NCBI GenBank assembly: GCA_035544215.1
Contig: DATKHY010000009.1
Coordinates: 1 to 64,000, forward strand
Direction: 5' to 3'
DNA from: Candidatus Binatia bacterium
GTDB lineage: Bacteria; Vulcanimicrobiota; Vulcanimicrobiia; Vulcanimicrobiales; Vulcanimicrobiaceae
Length of the DNA: 64,000 nt
Below are positions 1-8,428 of the stretch, piece after piece. Position 1 is the stretch's first letter, and each line of letters begins with the position of its first letter. The translations under genes were made by a program, and so were the position numbers. The notes under the pieces are model-generated. The model had not been told where the DNA came from, searched no databases, and worked only from the letters and a program-made list of their open reading frames with translations.

Positions 1-73
1 GAGAGTCAGCGGCAGAAGCGGTTGTCGACTTTCAAAAACGCTTGGTCCACTGCCTTCGCGTTCGGTGAGCGGA
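1..73 (-). pseudogene. 3' remnant of a second copy of the small lipoprotein gene
   Basis: The reverse complement encodes a C-terminus with the tail AFLKVDNRFCR and a stop, the same tail as the intact lipoprotein gene at 307-738. Bases 1-50 match bases 301-350 almost perfectly. The match then jumps directly to the sequence at 440-453, so about 90 bases of the gene are missing, and it dissolves into a dispersed repeat after about base 64. It is therefore a decayed duplicate, or the edge of a repeat-mediated rearrangement, and not a working gene. Confidence 0.6.
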
Positions 74-91
74 GGCGCGAAGCGCCGTATT

Positions 92-300
92 TGTCATCCT
101 GAGCGGAGGCGCGAAGCGCCGCAGTCGAAGGACGCAGTAGCCACGCAGTCCTGAGCGAGCGTAGCGAGACGAAGGACGGATAGTGTTCAAAGGCTGGCGC
201 TTTGCCGTCCTTCGACTCGCTCCGCTCGCTCAGGACTGCGACTGCTAACCCGCCCTTCGACTGCGCTCGGCTGCGCCTCGCTTCGCTCAGGATGACACGG
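92..300. repeat. Cluster of dispersed GTCATCCTGAGC/GAAGGACG repeats
   Basis: This gene-free stretch is made of imperfect copies of one short repeat: GTCATCCTGAGC at one end, a GC-rich palindromic core such as GGCGCGAAGCGCC, and GTCGAAGGACG at the other. Copies lie in direct orientation (92-134, 148-179) and inverted orientation (206-240, 251-297). The same element recurs at 790-837, 4259-4303, 11198-11232 and 31981-32283. No gene is visible here. Confidence 0.85.
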
Positions 301-306
301 GGAGAG

Positions 307-738
307 TCAGCGGCAGAAGCGGTTGTCGACTTTCAAAAACGCGTGGCCCACTTCGGTCCCTTGGCCGTTCACTCCGTCGAACTCGACGTTCGCGCCGCCG
401 CAAGCCTCCCCGGATGTGATCCGCCACTGCGTCTGGCTGCTGCCTTCGCGTTCCGCGTTGTAGCAATTCTTGTGGTTGAGGCATCCGTTCAGCTGGCCTA
501 GGTAGGAGTTGACGACGTGCGGACCGCTAACGGTCACTACGATACCCGCCTTCGTCTGCCTCGTCAGCTTAATCACACACGGCGTAACTTTGACGCCGCC
601 CGTGCCACCGCAACGTCCCGCAGGCAACGCCGCCGGCGCAAGGTTTGCGGGGATTTGAGAGGACTGTTGTCCCGACATACATGCGGCCAGCATCGAAAGG
701 CTCGCTGCCGCTGCCATGACGTTCACTCGCAAGAACAT
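307..738 (-). CDS. Small lipoprotein of unknown function
   Basis: This is a 143-residue protein with a short basic N-terminus, a hydrophobic stretch and a lipobox (LAAC, Cys20), so it is probably exported and lipid-anchored. The mature part has six cysteines, including CGGTGG, CLNHKNC and the C-terminal FCR, which suggests disulfides outside the cytoplasm. An AGGAG-type ribosome site lies about 8 bases before the ATG at 738. I do not recognise the family. A truncated duplicate of its 3' end lies at 1-73. It is separated from RNase J by a palindromic repeat. Confidence 0.75.
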   Translation of the reverse strand: MFLRVNVMAAAASLSMLAACMSGQQSSQIPANLAPAALPAGRCGGTGGVKVTPCVIKLTRQTKAGIVVTVSGPHVVNSYLGQLNGCLNHKNCYNAEREGSSQTQWRITSGEACGGANVEFDGVNGQGTEVGHAFLKVDNRFCR

Positions 739-789
739 CGTATGGACTCCTCACGCTGGGGGCTATCGCAAGTGCGACGTGCCGGCTGC

Positions 790-837
790 GTCATCCTTTC
801 CTTCGACTGCGCCGCTAGGCGGCGCGCTCAGGATGAC
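790..837. repeat. Palindromic repeat unit downstream of RNase J
   Basis: Terminal inverted arms GTCATCCT (790-797) and AGGATGAC (830-837) enclose a perfect 7-bp hairpin, GCGCCGC-TAG-GCGGCGC (809-825). It is the same family as the repeats at 92-300. Lying just past the RNase J stop codon, it could also end or stabilise that transcript, but no T-tract follows. Confidence 0.7.
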
Positions 838-845
838 AAAGCGGG

Positions 846-2540
846 CTACACCTCCATAACGACTGGGATGACGACCGGGCGCCGCTTCGTCCTCGAGTGC
901 ACGGAACCGGCCAGAGCACTGCGAATGTGCTCCTTCACCGTGTTCACGTCGCGCATCGCGTCCACCGAGATTCCTTCCATCATGGTCACCAGCTCCGCGC
1001 GCAGTTCGTCGAGTACCCCATCGGCCTCGGGAAGATAAAAGACGCCGCGCGAGATGAGGTCGGGACCTGCGATGACCCGCGCCTCTTCGCTATCGATCGC
1101 GACGACGACCATGATGATGCCGTCGTTGGAGAGCGCCTTGCGGTCGCGCAGCACCGCCTCGCCGATGTCACCGATGCCCGAGCCATCGACGAAAACGTGG
1201 CCGCCGTACGTCTTGCCAATCTTGTCGCCGTATTCGTGCGTAAACTCCAGCACGTCTCCGTTCTCTACCACGAAGACGTTGCCGGCCTCGACTCCCGTCT
1301 GCACCGCCAGCCCTCCGTGCGCGGCGAGCATGCGATACTCCCCGTGCACCGGGACGAAGAACTCCGGCCGCACCAGGTTGAGCATGAGCAGCAGCTCTTC
1401 TTGGGACGCGTGCCCCGACACGTGCGAGCGGCCGTCGGTGCCGTGAATGACCGTCGCGCCGAGCTTGCAGAGATTGTTGATCGTCCGATGCACGCTCTTC
1501 TCGTTGCCGGGAATCGGGGTCGCGCTGATCACGACCGTGTCGCCCGGCACGATTCGGAACTGCTTGTGATCGCGCACCGACATGCGCGCGAGGCCGCTCA
1601 TCGGCTCTCCTTGCGCGCCGGTCGTCATCACGACGATCCTCTCGGGCGGATATTGATCGACGTCTTCGATCTTGATCGTCGTGTCGGGGGGAATGCGCAG
1701 GTCGCCGAGCGACCCCGCGAAGTGCACGACGTTCCGCATGGACCGGCCGAGGAACGCGACCTTGCGGTCGAATCGCACCGCGTGGTCAACCGTCTGCTGG
1801 ATCCGCGGCACGTTCGACGCGAACGAAGCGATGACGATGCGTCCCTTAGCGTGCGAGAAGATCGATGTGAACGCCTCTCCGACGATGCGCTCCGAGAGCG
1901 TGTGGCCGGGCCGCTCGGCGTTCGTCGAATCCGAGAGCATGCAGAGCACGCCCTCGTCGCCCACGCGCGCGATGCGGGCGAAGTCGGCAGGCTTGCCATC
2001 GATCGGCGTCTGATCGAATTTGAAATCGCCGGTGTGAAAGACCGTACCCACCGGCGTGCGCACCGCCAGCGCGCACGCACCCGCCACCGAGTGGTTCACG
2101 TGGATGAACTCGGCCTCGATCTCGCCGTAGCGCACGCGGTCGCCCGGCTTGACCGGCGTAAACTGAGCTTCGCCGAGATGCTGCTCGCGCGATTTCGCTT
2201 TGATCAGCGCGATCGTCAGCGGCGTCGCGACGATGGGCGTGTCGCGAAATTCCTTCGCGAAGTACGGAATGCCGCCGATGTGATCCTCGTGCCCGTGGGT
2301 CACGAGCAGCGCTCGCAGCTTGTGCGCGCGTTCGCGCACGTACGTGAAGTCGTTGATGACGATGTCGACGCCGTACATCTCTTCGTCCGGGAACATCAGG
2401 CCGCAGTCCACGACGATGAGATCGTCGTTCGTCTCGATCGCGGTCATGTTGCGCCCGATCTCGCCGCAGCCGCCGAGCGGCACGACGCGTACGTAGGGTT
2501 GCGAGGGCGGTGCGGGAACGGCCAGGGCGTCGGAGCTCAC
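846..2540 (-). CDS. rnj: Ribonuclease J
   Basis: RNase J is a metallo-beta-lactamase/beta-CASP nuclease with 5'-3' exo- and endonuclease activity in mRNA decay and rRNA maturation. The 564-residue protein has the family length. It carries the zinc-binding motif THGHEDHIGG at residues 81-90, a downstream HTGDFK motif, and the beta-CASP and C-terminal domains. The start is GTG at 2540, about 20 residues before the conserved V-P-L-G-G-C-G-E-I-G-R-N. It appears monocistronic on the minus strand. Long open frames on the opposite strand are shadows of this gene. Confidence 0.95.
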   Translation of the reverse strand: MSSDALAVPAPPSQPYVRVVPLGGCGEIGRNMTAIETNDDLIVVDCGLMFPDEEMYGVDIVINDFTYVRERAHKLRALLVTHGHEDHIGGIPYFAKEFRDTPIVATPLTIALIKAKSREQHLGEAQFTPVKPGDRVRYGEIEAEFIHVNHSVAGACALAVRTPVGTVFHTGDFKFDQTPIDGKPADFARIARVGDEGVLCMLSDSTNAERPGHTLSERIVGEAFTSIFSHAKGRIVIASFASNVPRIQQTVDHAVRFDRKVAFLGRSMRNVVHFAGSLGDLRIPPDTTIKIEDVDQYPPERIVVMTTGAQGEPMSGLARMSVRDHKQFRIVPGDTVVISATPIPGNEKSVHRTINNLCKLGATVIHGTDGRSHVSGHASQEELLLMLNLVRPEFFVPVHGEYRMLAAHGGLAVQTGVEAGNVFVVENGDVLEFTHEYGDKIGKTYGGHVFVDGSGIGDIGEAVLRDRKALSNDGIIMVVVAIDSEEARVIAGPDLISRGVFYLPEADGVLDELRAELVTMMEGISVDAMRDVNTVKEHIRSALAGSVHSRTKRRPVVIPVVMEV

Positions 2541-2610
2541 GAGCGGTGCTTTTGCCCTTTATCCTTGCTCCCCCGCGCGCACGCCGTGAATTGCGGGGCG
2601 GAGGTTGCTC

Positions 2611-2907
2611 ATGATCAACGCCTTCGCCCTGGTCTCGATCCTGCTCTGCGCGCGACCCGTCGCCTCGCCGTCCCCAAGCGCCGCGCCCATCGCGCCGGCC
2701 TCGCTGCCGCTCTCCCCCGACGCGCTCTACTCGCGGCGCGCGCTACGCCGCGCCAAGATCCTCATTCAAATGCGCATGCTGCAGTTTCGCGAGGAGCGCC
2801 TGGAGTGCGTTCGCGCGGCACTCTTGCGGCAGTTGCCGCCCGCACTGCGGCCTGCGGAGCCCACAACCTGGACCGCCGCTGAGAACGCTTGCTTGCCGGC
2901 GCGATGA
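2611..2907 (+). CDS. Short exported protein of unknown function
   Basis: A 98-residue reading frame starts at ATG 2611, six bases after a GGAGG ribosome site; the TTG at 2605 is too close to that site. It has a hydrophobic N-terminal segment followed by an Ala/Pro/Ser-rich region, which fits a signal peptide. A basic helical stretch rich in Arg and Leu follows (RRALRRAKILIQMRML). I do not recognise a family. It lies just ahead of htrA in the same direction and could be a small periplasmic helical protein. Confidence 0.5.
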   Translation: MINAFALVSILLCARPVASPSPSAAPIAPASLPLSPDALYSRRALRRAKILIQMRMLQFREERLECVRAALLRQLPPALRPAEPTTWTAAENACLPAR

Positions 2908-2984
2908 CACCATCTGCGACTTTTTTCCGTTTAGCGGGTAGATGCTGGAAGAAAACCCCTTCAACCTTACGGAATACGCTTGAG

Positions 2985-4226
2985 ATGGTGAGAAATCGAA
3001 TACTGCCCACGCTGATCGTGGGTCTTGTGGGTGCCGTTATCGGCAGCTTCCTTATGATGCTCTACGCGAGCAGTCACTTCGGCGGCGCGACCGGCCCCGA
3101 TCGCACTCCGCCCGCCGTGGCCGCGGTTCCGCTCAGCGGTGTCAGCGACCAAGATCGCATCGTCAGTGCGGTCAAGCGCACGAAGTCGTCGGTCGTGGCG
3201 ATCACCGAACAGGTGAACGGCCAGCAAGTCATCCCGGCGGATCCATTCTTCCAACAGTTCTTCGGCGGCCAGGGCCCCGGAATCGTGCAGCCCTACCGGG
3301 GCGAGGCGTCGGGTTCCGGCTTCGTCATTGACGGGCAGGGCGACATCGTCACCAACGCGCACGTGTTGCAGCCGCCCAGCGGCGGACACGTGACGAAGCT
3401 TACGGTGGTGTTCGCGAACGGCGACCACGTGCCGGCGCACGTCCTGGCCTATAACCTCGCGGCCGACGTGGGCATCCTCAGGGTTGACGGCTACTCCAAG
3501 CTTCCGCCTCCGCTGCAGTTGGCTGATTCCAGCCGGCTCGAGCAGGGCCAGTGGGCGATTGCGATCGGCGAGCCGTTGCAGCTTCAGCAGACGGTGACCG
3601 TGGGCGTCGTCTCGGCGTTCAACCGCCAGGAGCCGATCCCCACGGAAAACGGCGGCGAGATCGACTTCAAGGGCCTGCTCCAGACCTCGGCCCCGATCAA
3701 CCCCGGTAACTCCGGCGGCCCGCTTATCGACATCGACGGCCAAGTGATCGGCATGAACCAGTCCACGGTCAAGTCCGCCTACGCACAGGGCATCGGATTC
3801 GCGATTCCATCGAACACCGTGCGCACCGTCGTGGCCGCACTCGAGAAGAACCCGGGCGCCCACCAGGGCACCGACACGGGCTTCCTCGGTATCTACATGG
3901 CCGAGCTGACCGCGGGCGTCAAGAACCAGATCGGCTACTCGGGCGCCAGCGGCGTCGCCGTCCAGCAGGTCTTCTCCGGCTCGCCTGCCGACCAGGCCGG
4001 CATTCAGCCGGGCGACGTCATCCTCCAGGCCGACGGCAAGTCGTTCGACAACACGAAGGCGCTCCGCGACTACATCGGCGCGAAGAAGCCGGGCGACACA
4101 ATCCGGCTGAACGTCTGGTCCCAGGGCATGAAGAAGTTCGTGGCGATCAAGCTGGGCGAGGCGCCCGCGGAGCAGCCAGTCTCGGCCGAGCAGCAACAGC
4201 AGCAGCCCGAGGAACAACAGCCCTAG
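2985..4226 (+). CDS. htrA: DegP/HtrA-type S1C serine protease with PDZ domain
   Basis: This is a membrane-anchored quality-control protease that degrades misfolded envelope proteins. From ATG 2985 it is 413 residues: one N-terminal membrane segment (about 5-27), a trypsin-like domain with catalytic His126 (TNAHVL), Asp161 (AADVGIL) and Ser243 (GNSGGP), one PDZ domain (about 300-390), and a Gln/Glu-rich tail. The frame stays open upstream to 2889, but the ATG at 2985 places the anchor at the N-terminus as expected for the family. Its position just before dnaK-grpE-dnaJ fits a protein-stress neighbourhood. Confidence 0.93.
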   Translation: MVRNRILPTLIVGLVGAVIGSFLMMLYASSHFGGATGPDRTPPAVAAVPLSGVSDQDRIVSAVKRTKSSVVAITEQVNGQQVIPADPFFQQFFGGQGPGIVQPYRGEASGSGFVIDGQGDIVTNAHVLQPPSGGHVTKLTVVFANGDHVPAHVLAYNLAADVGILRVDGYSKLPPPLQLADSSRLEQGQWAIAIGEPLQLQQTVTVGVVSAFNRQEPIPTENGGEIDFKGLLQTSAPINPGNSGGPLIDIDGQVIGMNQSTVKSAYAQGIGFAIPSNTVRTVVAALEKNPGAHQGTDTGFLGIYMAELTAGVKNQIGYSGASGVAVQQVFSGSPADQAGIQPGDVILQADGKSFDNTKALRDYIGAKKPGDTIRLNVWSQGMKKFVAIKLGEAPAEQPVSAEQQQQQPEEQQP

Positions 4227-4258
4227 CAAAAATCCTTACCGGGAAGCGCCGTAGGCGT

Positions 4259-4303
4259 TTGTCATCCTGAGCGGAGCCGCGAAGCGGCGGAGTCGAAGGG
4301 CGA
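4259..4303. repeat. Dispersed repeat unit between htrA and dnaK
   Basis: One copy of the GTCATCCTGAGC...GTCGAAGGGCG repeat with palindromic core GCCGCGAAGCGGC. The rest of the roughly 300-base htrA-dnaK gap holds a terminator-like hairpin (4306-4330) and the dnaK leader. I looked for and did not find a CIRCE operator (TTAGCACTC-N9-GAGTGCTAA). Confidence 0.75.
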
Positions 4304-4305
4304 AA

Positions 4306-4330
4306 GGGGGCCCTGCAACTGCGGGCCCCC
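4306..4330 (+). terminator. GC-rich hairpin after htrA
   Basis: Perfect 8-bp arms GGGGGCCC (4306-4313) and GGGCCCCC (4323-4330) with a 9-base loop lie about 80 bases after the htrA stop. Only a weak T-rich run (GCTTCTGTGTCTTC) follows, so it may be an intrinsic terminator or only a strong structural barrier. Confidence 0.5.
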
Positions 4331-4533
4331 GCTTCTGTGTCTTCGGGGGTAGAACAACTTGGCCGCGCATCGGGTATGATGTTGCGGTATCCCAATTCCG
4401 ATCCGTTCGTAAGCGGCAAGGCCCCGCCGGCGGTGCGGCGCACGGCTTCAAACCTCGGCCTGCGCGACGCGACCCCACGGCACAGCTGGTCCAGAGCGAT
4501 CGGGCAAATCTAAGGAACGAGGTAAAGAGTTTC

Positions 4534-6390
4534 ATGGCTAAGACGGTCGGCATCGACCTGGGCACGACGAATTCCGTCGTGGCCGTAATGGAGGGCACGC
4601 AGCCCGTCGTAATTCCCAACGCCGAGGGGTCACGCACGACGCCTTCGGTCGTCGCATTTACGAAGACCGGCGAGCGTCTCGTGGGACAGCTCGCAAAACG
4701 TCAGGCAATCACCAACCCGGATCGCACGATCAGCTCGATCAAGCGCCACATGGGTGAGGCCGACTATAACGTCAAGATCGACGGCAAGGATTACACGCCG
4801 CAAGAGATCTCGGCGATGATTTTGCAAAAGCTCGTGAACGACGCGAGCAACTATTTGGGCGAGCGCGTGACCAAGGCGGTCATCACGGTCCCCGCATACT
4901 TCAACGATTCCCAGCGACAGGCGACGAAGGATGCCGGCAAGATCGCCGGCCTCGACGTCCTGCGCATCATCAACGAGCCGACGGCCGCCGCGCTGGCCTA
5001 CGGCCTCGAAAAGAAGGGCAACGAGACGATCCTCGTCTGGGACCTCGGCGGCGGAACGTATGACGTTTCGATCCTCGAGGTCGGCGACGGCGTCTTCGAG
5101 GTGAAGGCCACGAACGGCGACACGCGTCTCGGCGGCGACGACTACGATCATCGCATTGTCGACTGGCTGGTCGATCAGTTCCGGCGCGATCAAGGCATCG
5201 ACCTGAGTAAGGACAAGCAGGCGATGCAGCGGCTCACCGAGGCCGCGGAGAAGGCCAAGATCGAGCTCTCGTCGGTCGTGCAGACCACGATCAACCTGCC
5301 ATTCATCACGGCCGATCAAGAGGGCCCCAAGCATCTCGATTACACGCTGACGCGTGCGAAGTTCGAGGAGCTGACCAGCGATCTGACCGATCGCTGCGTG
5401 GGACCGTTCCGCAACGCCATCGCCGACGCCAAGCTCGACGTCTCGAAGATCGATGAGGTCATCATGGTCGGCGGCGCGACGCGCATGCCGGTCATTCAGG
5501 AGCTCGTCCGCAAGCTGACGGGCAAAGAGCCGAACCTCACCGTCAATCCGGACGAGGTCGTGGCAATCGGCGCCGCCATCCAGGCCGGCGTGCTGTCGGG
5601 TGAAGTTCGCGACGTCGTTCTGCTGGACGTCACGCCGCTCTCGCTCGGGCTCGAGACGCTCGGCGGCGTAATGACGCGGCTGATCGACCGCAACACGACG
5701 ATACCAACGAAGAAATCGCAGATCTTCACGACCGCAGAGGACGGTCAGACGTCGGTAGACATCCACGTGCTCCAAGGCGAGCGCCAAATGGCGGCCGACA
5801 ACAAGACGCTCGGCCGATTCCGGCTGGAGGGCATCCCGGCGGCGCCGCGCGGCGTGCCGCAGATCGAAGTCACGTTCAACATCGACGCCAACGGCATCGT
5901 CAACGTCAGCGCCAAAGACCTCGGCACCGGTAAGGAACAGGCGATCACGATCACGGCTTCGACGAACCTCACCAAGGAGGAAGTCGAGCGCATGGTGCGC
6001 GACTCCGAGCTGCAGGCCGCGGCCGACAAGCAAAAACGCGAGGAGGCAGAGGTCCGCAACAGTGCCTCGAGCCTCATCTACTCGACCGAGAAGTCCCTCA
6101 AGGAGGTCGGCGATAAGCTCGACGCAACCGCGCGCGGCGAGGTCGAGAACGCGCTCGCGGAGCTCAAGCGCGTCAGCGAAAACGGCACCGTCGCCGAGAT
6201 CAAACCGGCGATCGACGCCTTGCAACAGGCGAGTTACAAGATGGCCGAGCTGCTCTACAAGGCCGCGTCGCCGCAAGGCGAGCACGCGACCGCGGGCGAC
6301 GGGGCGGCCACCGGTAACGGCGCTTCGGCCGGCGCGGGCGCCGCGGGCGGTGAAGACGTCATCGACGCGGAGTTCAAGGAAGCTCAGTAA
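4534..6390 (+). CDS. dnaK: Chaperone DnaK (Hsp70)
   Basis: DnaK is an ATP-dependent chaperone that binds exposed hydrophobic peptides, with DnaJ delivering substrate and GrpE exchanging nucleotide. The 618-residue protein opens with the Hsp70 phosphate-binding signature (GIDLGTTNS). It has the [11 protein letters not shown] loop, the [14 protein letters not shown] interdomain linker, a peptide-binding domain, and a Gly/Ala-rich tail ending [10 protein letters not shown]. It starts at ATG 4534 after a GAGGTAAAGAG leader. It heads the dnaK-grpE-dnaJ operon, and no hrcA gene or CIRCE site is visible. Confidence 0.97.
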   Translation: MAKTVGIDLGTTNSVVAVMEGTQPVVIPNAEGSRTTPSVVAFTKTGERLVGQLAKRQAITNPDRTISSIKRHMGEADYNVKIDGKDYTPQEISAMILQKLVNDASNYLGERVTKAVITVPAYFNDSQRQATKDAGKIAGLDVLRIINEPTAAALAYGLEKKGNETILVWDLGGGTYDVSILEVGDGVFEVKATNGDTRLGGDDYDHRIVDWLVDQFRRDQGIDLSKDKQAMQRLTEAAEKAKIELSSVVQTTINLPFITADQEGPKHLDYTLTRAKFEELTSDLTDRCVGPFRNAIADAKLDVSKIDEVIMVGGATRMPVIQELVRKLTGKEPNLTVNPDEVVAIGAAIQAGVLSGEVRDVVLLDVTPLSLGLETLGGVMTRLIDRNTTIPTKKSQIFTTAEDGQTSVDIHVLQGERQMAADNKTLGRFRLEGIPAAPRGVPQIEVTFNIDANGIVNVSAKDLGTGKEQAITITASTNLTKEEVERMVRDSELQAAADKQKREEAEVRNSASSLIYSTEKSLKEVGDKLDATARGEVENALAELKRVSENGTVAEIKPAIDALQQASYKMAELLYKAASPQGEHATAGDGAATGNGASAGAGAAGGEDVIDAEFKEAQ

Positions 6391-6405
6391 ACGCCGAGCC
6401 TGTCG

Positions 6406-6933
6406 ATGTCTAACGATCCGTTGTTGAAGACCGAAGCCGGCGAGGCCGAGATCGAAGACGCCGCGGCGCAGCCCTCCCTCGAGGAGCGGCTCGCCGCGGC
6501 GAACGCTCGCGCCGACGAAAACTACGAAAAGTTCCTGCTGGCTACGGCAGACTTCGATAACTTCAAGAAGCGCCTGTCGCGCGACGTCGATGTGATGGTT
6601 TCGTCGCGACGGCGAATGCTTCTGGAGCGCATCTTGCCCGTGTTGGACAACCTCGAACGCGCGCTGCAGTCCAACGCCGAGGGCGAGTCGTTGCGCGGTG
6701 GTCTCGAACAGACGCTGCGCGGTTTCGAGGCCGTCCTCGCGAGCGAGGGCGTCAAGTCGATCGAGATCAAGGGCGAGCCGTTCGATCCCCGCGTCGCCGA
6801 GGCGATCGGGACGTCTGACACCGACGGCGTCGCCGAGGACACCGTCGTCGCCGTTACTCAAAAGGGTTACACACTCGGCGACGAGCTGCTGCGGCCGGCC
6901 AAGGTTATCGTCGCCAAGCATTCGCGCGAATGA
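6406..6933 (+). CDS. grpE: Nucleotide exchange factor GrpE
   Basis: GrpE releases ADP from DnaK. The 175-residue protein has an acidic N-terminus, a long helix, and the conserved core NFKKR...[15 protein letters not shown] beta-domain follows with the [13 protein letters not shown] motif and the C-terminal [14 protein letters not shown] signature. It starts 15 bases after dnaK and its stop overlaps the dnaJ start by 4 bases (ATGA), showing translational coupling. Confidence 0.95.
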   Translation: MSNDPLLKTEAGEAEIEDAAAQPSLEERLAAANARADENYEKFLLATADFDNFKKRLSRDVDVMVSSRRRMLLERILPVLDNLERALQSNAEGESLRGGLEQTLRGFEAVLASEGVKSIEIKGEPFDPRVAEAIGTSDTDGVAEDTVVAVTQKGYTLGDELLRPAKVIVAKHSRE

Positions 6934-7934
6934 ATTTCAAGGACTACTATTCGATCTTGGGCGTTCCGAAGAACGCTGCCGAGAAAGATATCAAGTCCGC
7001 CTACCGCAAGCTCGCGCGCAAGTGGCATCCCGACGCTAACCCTAAGAACGCCAAAGAGGCCGAGGAGAAGTTCAAAGCGATCGCCGAGGCCTACGAGGTT
7101 CTGGGCGACCCGGAGAAACGAAAGAAGTACGACGTTCTCGGGCCGAATTGGCAGCAGGCCGCTCAGCAGGCCGAGCAACAACGGCGCTACCGCACGACGG
7201 TCGACGGTCGGGAGTTCGAGTTCGATCTCGGCGGACCCGAAGGCCCGAGCGGCTTCTCCGATTTCTTCGACGTGTTCTTCTCGGGAATCGGGCGCCGGCA
7301 GACGGCTTCCGGACCGGGATTCGCACGCCCCGGACAGGATCTCGAAACGACGATCGAGCTCAACTTGCGCGACGTCTACGACGGCGGCAAGAAGGCCGTC
7401 TCGCTGCAGATCGAGGATCTGTGCCCGCGCTGCCACGGTACCGGCACCGAAGGCGGGCACCTGTGCCCGGTGTGCCACGGCACCGGACGCGTGCTGCTCA
7501 ACAGACGCTTCGAAGTCACGATCCCCAAGGGCATCGGTGAGGGCCAGCGCATTCGGCTCTCCGGTCAGGGCGGCGCCGGAATCAACGGCGGTCCCAACGG
7601 CGACCTCTATCTGATCGCCAGGCTGCTGGAAGATCCGACGTACAAACGGAAGGGCGACGACCTCTACGTCGATCTTCCCGTCAGCATCTACGATCTCGTG
7701 CTCGGCGGCGACGTCAACGTTCCGACGCTGAGCGGCCAGGTCGCGATGACCATCCCGGCAGGAACGCAGAACAATCGCCTGCTCCGCCTCTCCGGGCGCG
7801 GAATGCCGCAAGTTAAAGGCAAGGGTAGCGGCGATCAATACGTCCGCTTAATCGGGCAGCTTCCGCAGAATCTCTCGGACAAAGAGAAGAAGCTGTTCAA
7901 AGAGCTGTCGAGCTTGAGAAACGGTAAGGCCTGA
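6930..7934 (+). CDS. dnaJ: DnaJ-family co-chaperone with a single zinc centre
   Basis: This is the J-domain partner of DnaK. The 334-residue protein has an N-terminal J domain with HPD at 33-35, a Gly/Phe-containing linker, and two CxxCxGxG repeats (Cys165/168 and Cys179/182). The two C-terminal substrate-binding domains follow (about 190-330). Canonical DnaJ has four CxxCxGxG repeats and two zinc sites, so this protein has half the zinc-finger region and is shorter than the usual 370-380 residues. Placement in the dnaK operon makes it the main co-chaperone candidate. The gene symbol is by operon position; it could also be called a CbpA-like hybrid. Confidence 0.9.
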   Translation: MNFKDYYSILGVPKNAAEKDIKSAYRKLARKWHPDANPKNAKEAEEKFKAIAEAYEVLGDPEKRKKYDVLGPNWQQAAQQAEQQRRYRTTVDGREFEFDLGGPEGPSGFSDFFDVFFSGIGRRQTASGPGFARPGQDLETTIELNLRDVYDGGKKAVSLQIEDLCPRCHGTGTEGGHLCPVCHGTGRVLLNRRFEVTIPKGIGEGQRIRLSGQGGAGINGGPNGDLYLIARLLEDPTYKRKGDDLYVDLPVSIYDLVLGGDVNVPTLSGQVAMTIPAGTQNNRLLRLSGRGMPQVKGKGSGDQYVRLIGQLPQNLSDKEKKLFKELSSLRNGKA

Positions 7935-8053
7935 TCGGCTGAGCGCAGGACACGATGTCTCCGTGACGCTCTCCTCTGCGGTCCGGGCAACCTGGGGTCG
8001 CCGAAAGGGGTTTATCGAAGAACCCATACCCCTATCCGCATCAGGAGAAATCC

Positions 8054-8422
8054 GTGATTAAAGAGATTGCATTTACCGCGTATCCGGCGAAGGACGTCGC
8101 CGGTCTGCGCAAGTGGTACGAAGACAAGCTCGGGCTCAAGTTCAGCAGTCCCTACGAAGAAGACGGCGTCGAGAAATACAATGAGGCCAACGTGGGCGGT
8201 GGCTACTTCAGCGTTCTGTGGAACGAGTGGGTCGACCGTGAGCCAGGGAGCGCGTCCGGCGTCGTATTCGAGGTGGAGAACATCGATGACGCGGTTGCGA
8301 ACCTGCGCGGAAAAGGCGTAGACGTTGAGGACGTGTACGACACGCCGGTTTGTAGGCTCACTTCCTTTACCGATCTCGAAGGCAATAAGGTTTCGCTGCA
8401 CCAAATAACGGTTCCGCACTAG
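8054..8422 (+). CDS. VOC (glyoxalase/bleomycin-resistance fold) protein
   Basis: A 122-residue single VOC module with paired beta-alpha-beta-beta-beta motifs. The N-terminal part includes FYxxxLGL-like WYEDKLGLKF, and the C-terminal part has the typical TDLEGNKVSLHQ ending. VOC proteins are metal-dependent isomerases, dioxygenases or binding proteins, and the substrate cannot be read from sequence. It starts at GTG 8054 after an AGGAG site, and the ABC exporter begins 6 bases after its stop. Confidence 0.85.
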   Translation: MIKEIAFTAYPAKDVAGLRKWYEDKLGLKFSSPYEEDGVEKYNEANVGGGYFSVLWNEWVDREPGSASGVVFEVENIDDAVANLRGKGVDVEDVYDTPVCRLTSFTDLEGNKVSLHQITVPH

Positions 8423-8428
8423 CCTCAC

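Noticed and set aside
897-2882. A 661-codon plus-strand open frame opposite RNase J
   Set aside because: It is antisense to a clear RNase J gene, rich in Arg/His/Asp from reversed GC-rich codons, and has no domain. The same applies to the long antisense frames at 2967-4229, 4630-6921, 8953-10545, 21255-22511 and 47339-48505.
4340-4533. CIRCE operator or sigma-32-like promoter before dnaK
   Set aside because: No TTAGCACTC/GAGTGCTAA pair is present. A TATGAT at about 4375 has no matching -35 element, so I do not call a promoter.
7935-8053. tRNA or riboswitch between dnaJ and the VOC gene
   Set aside because: No cloverleaf or T-arm GGTTCGAATCC-type string was found. Only a weak 5-bp GGGTT/AACCC pairing near 8010-8030 is present. 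Scanning all other gaps also gave no tRNA.
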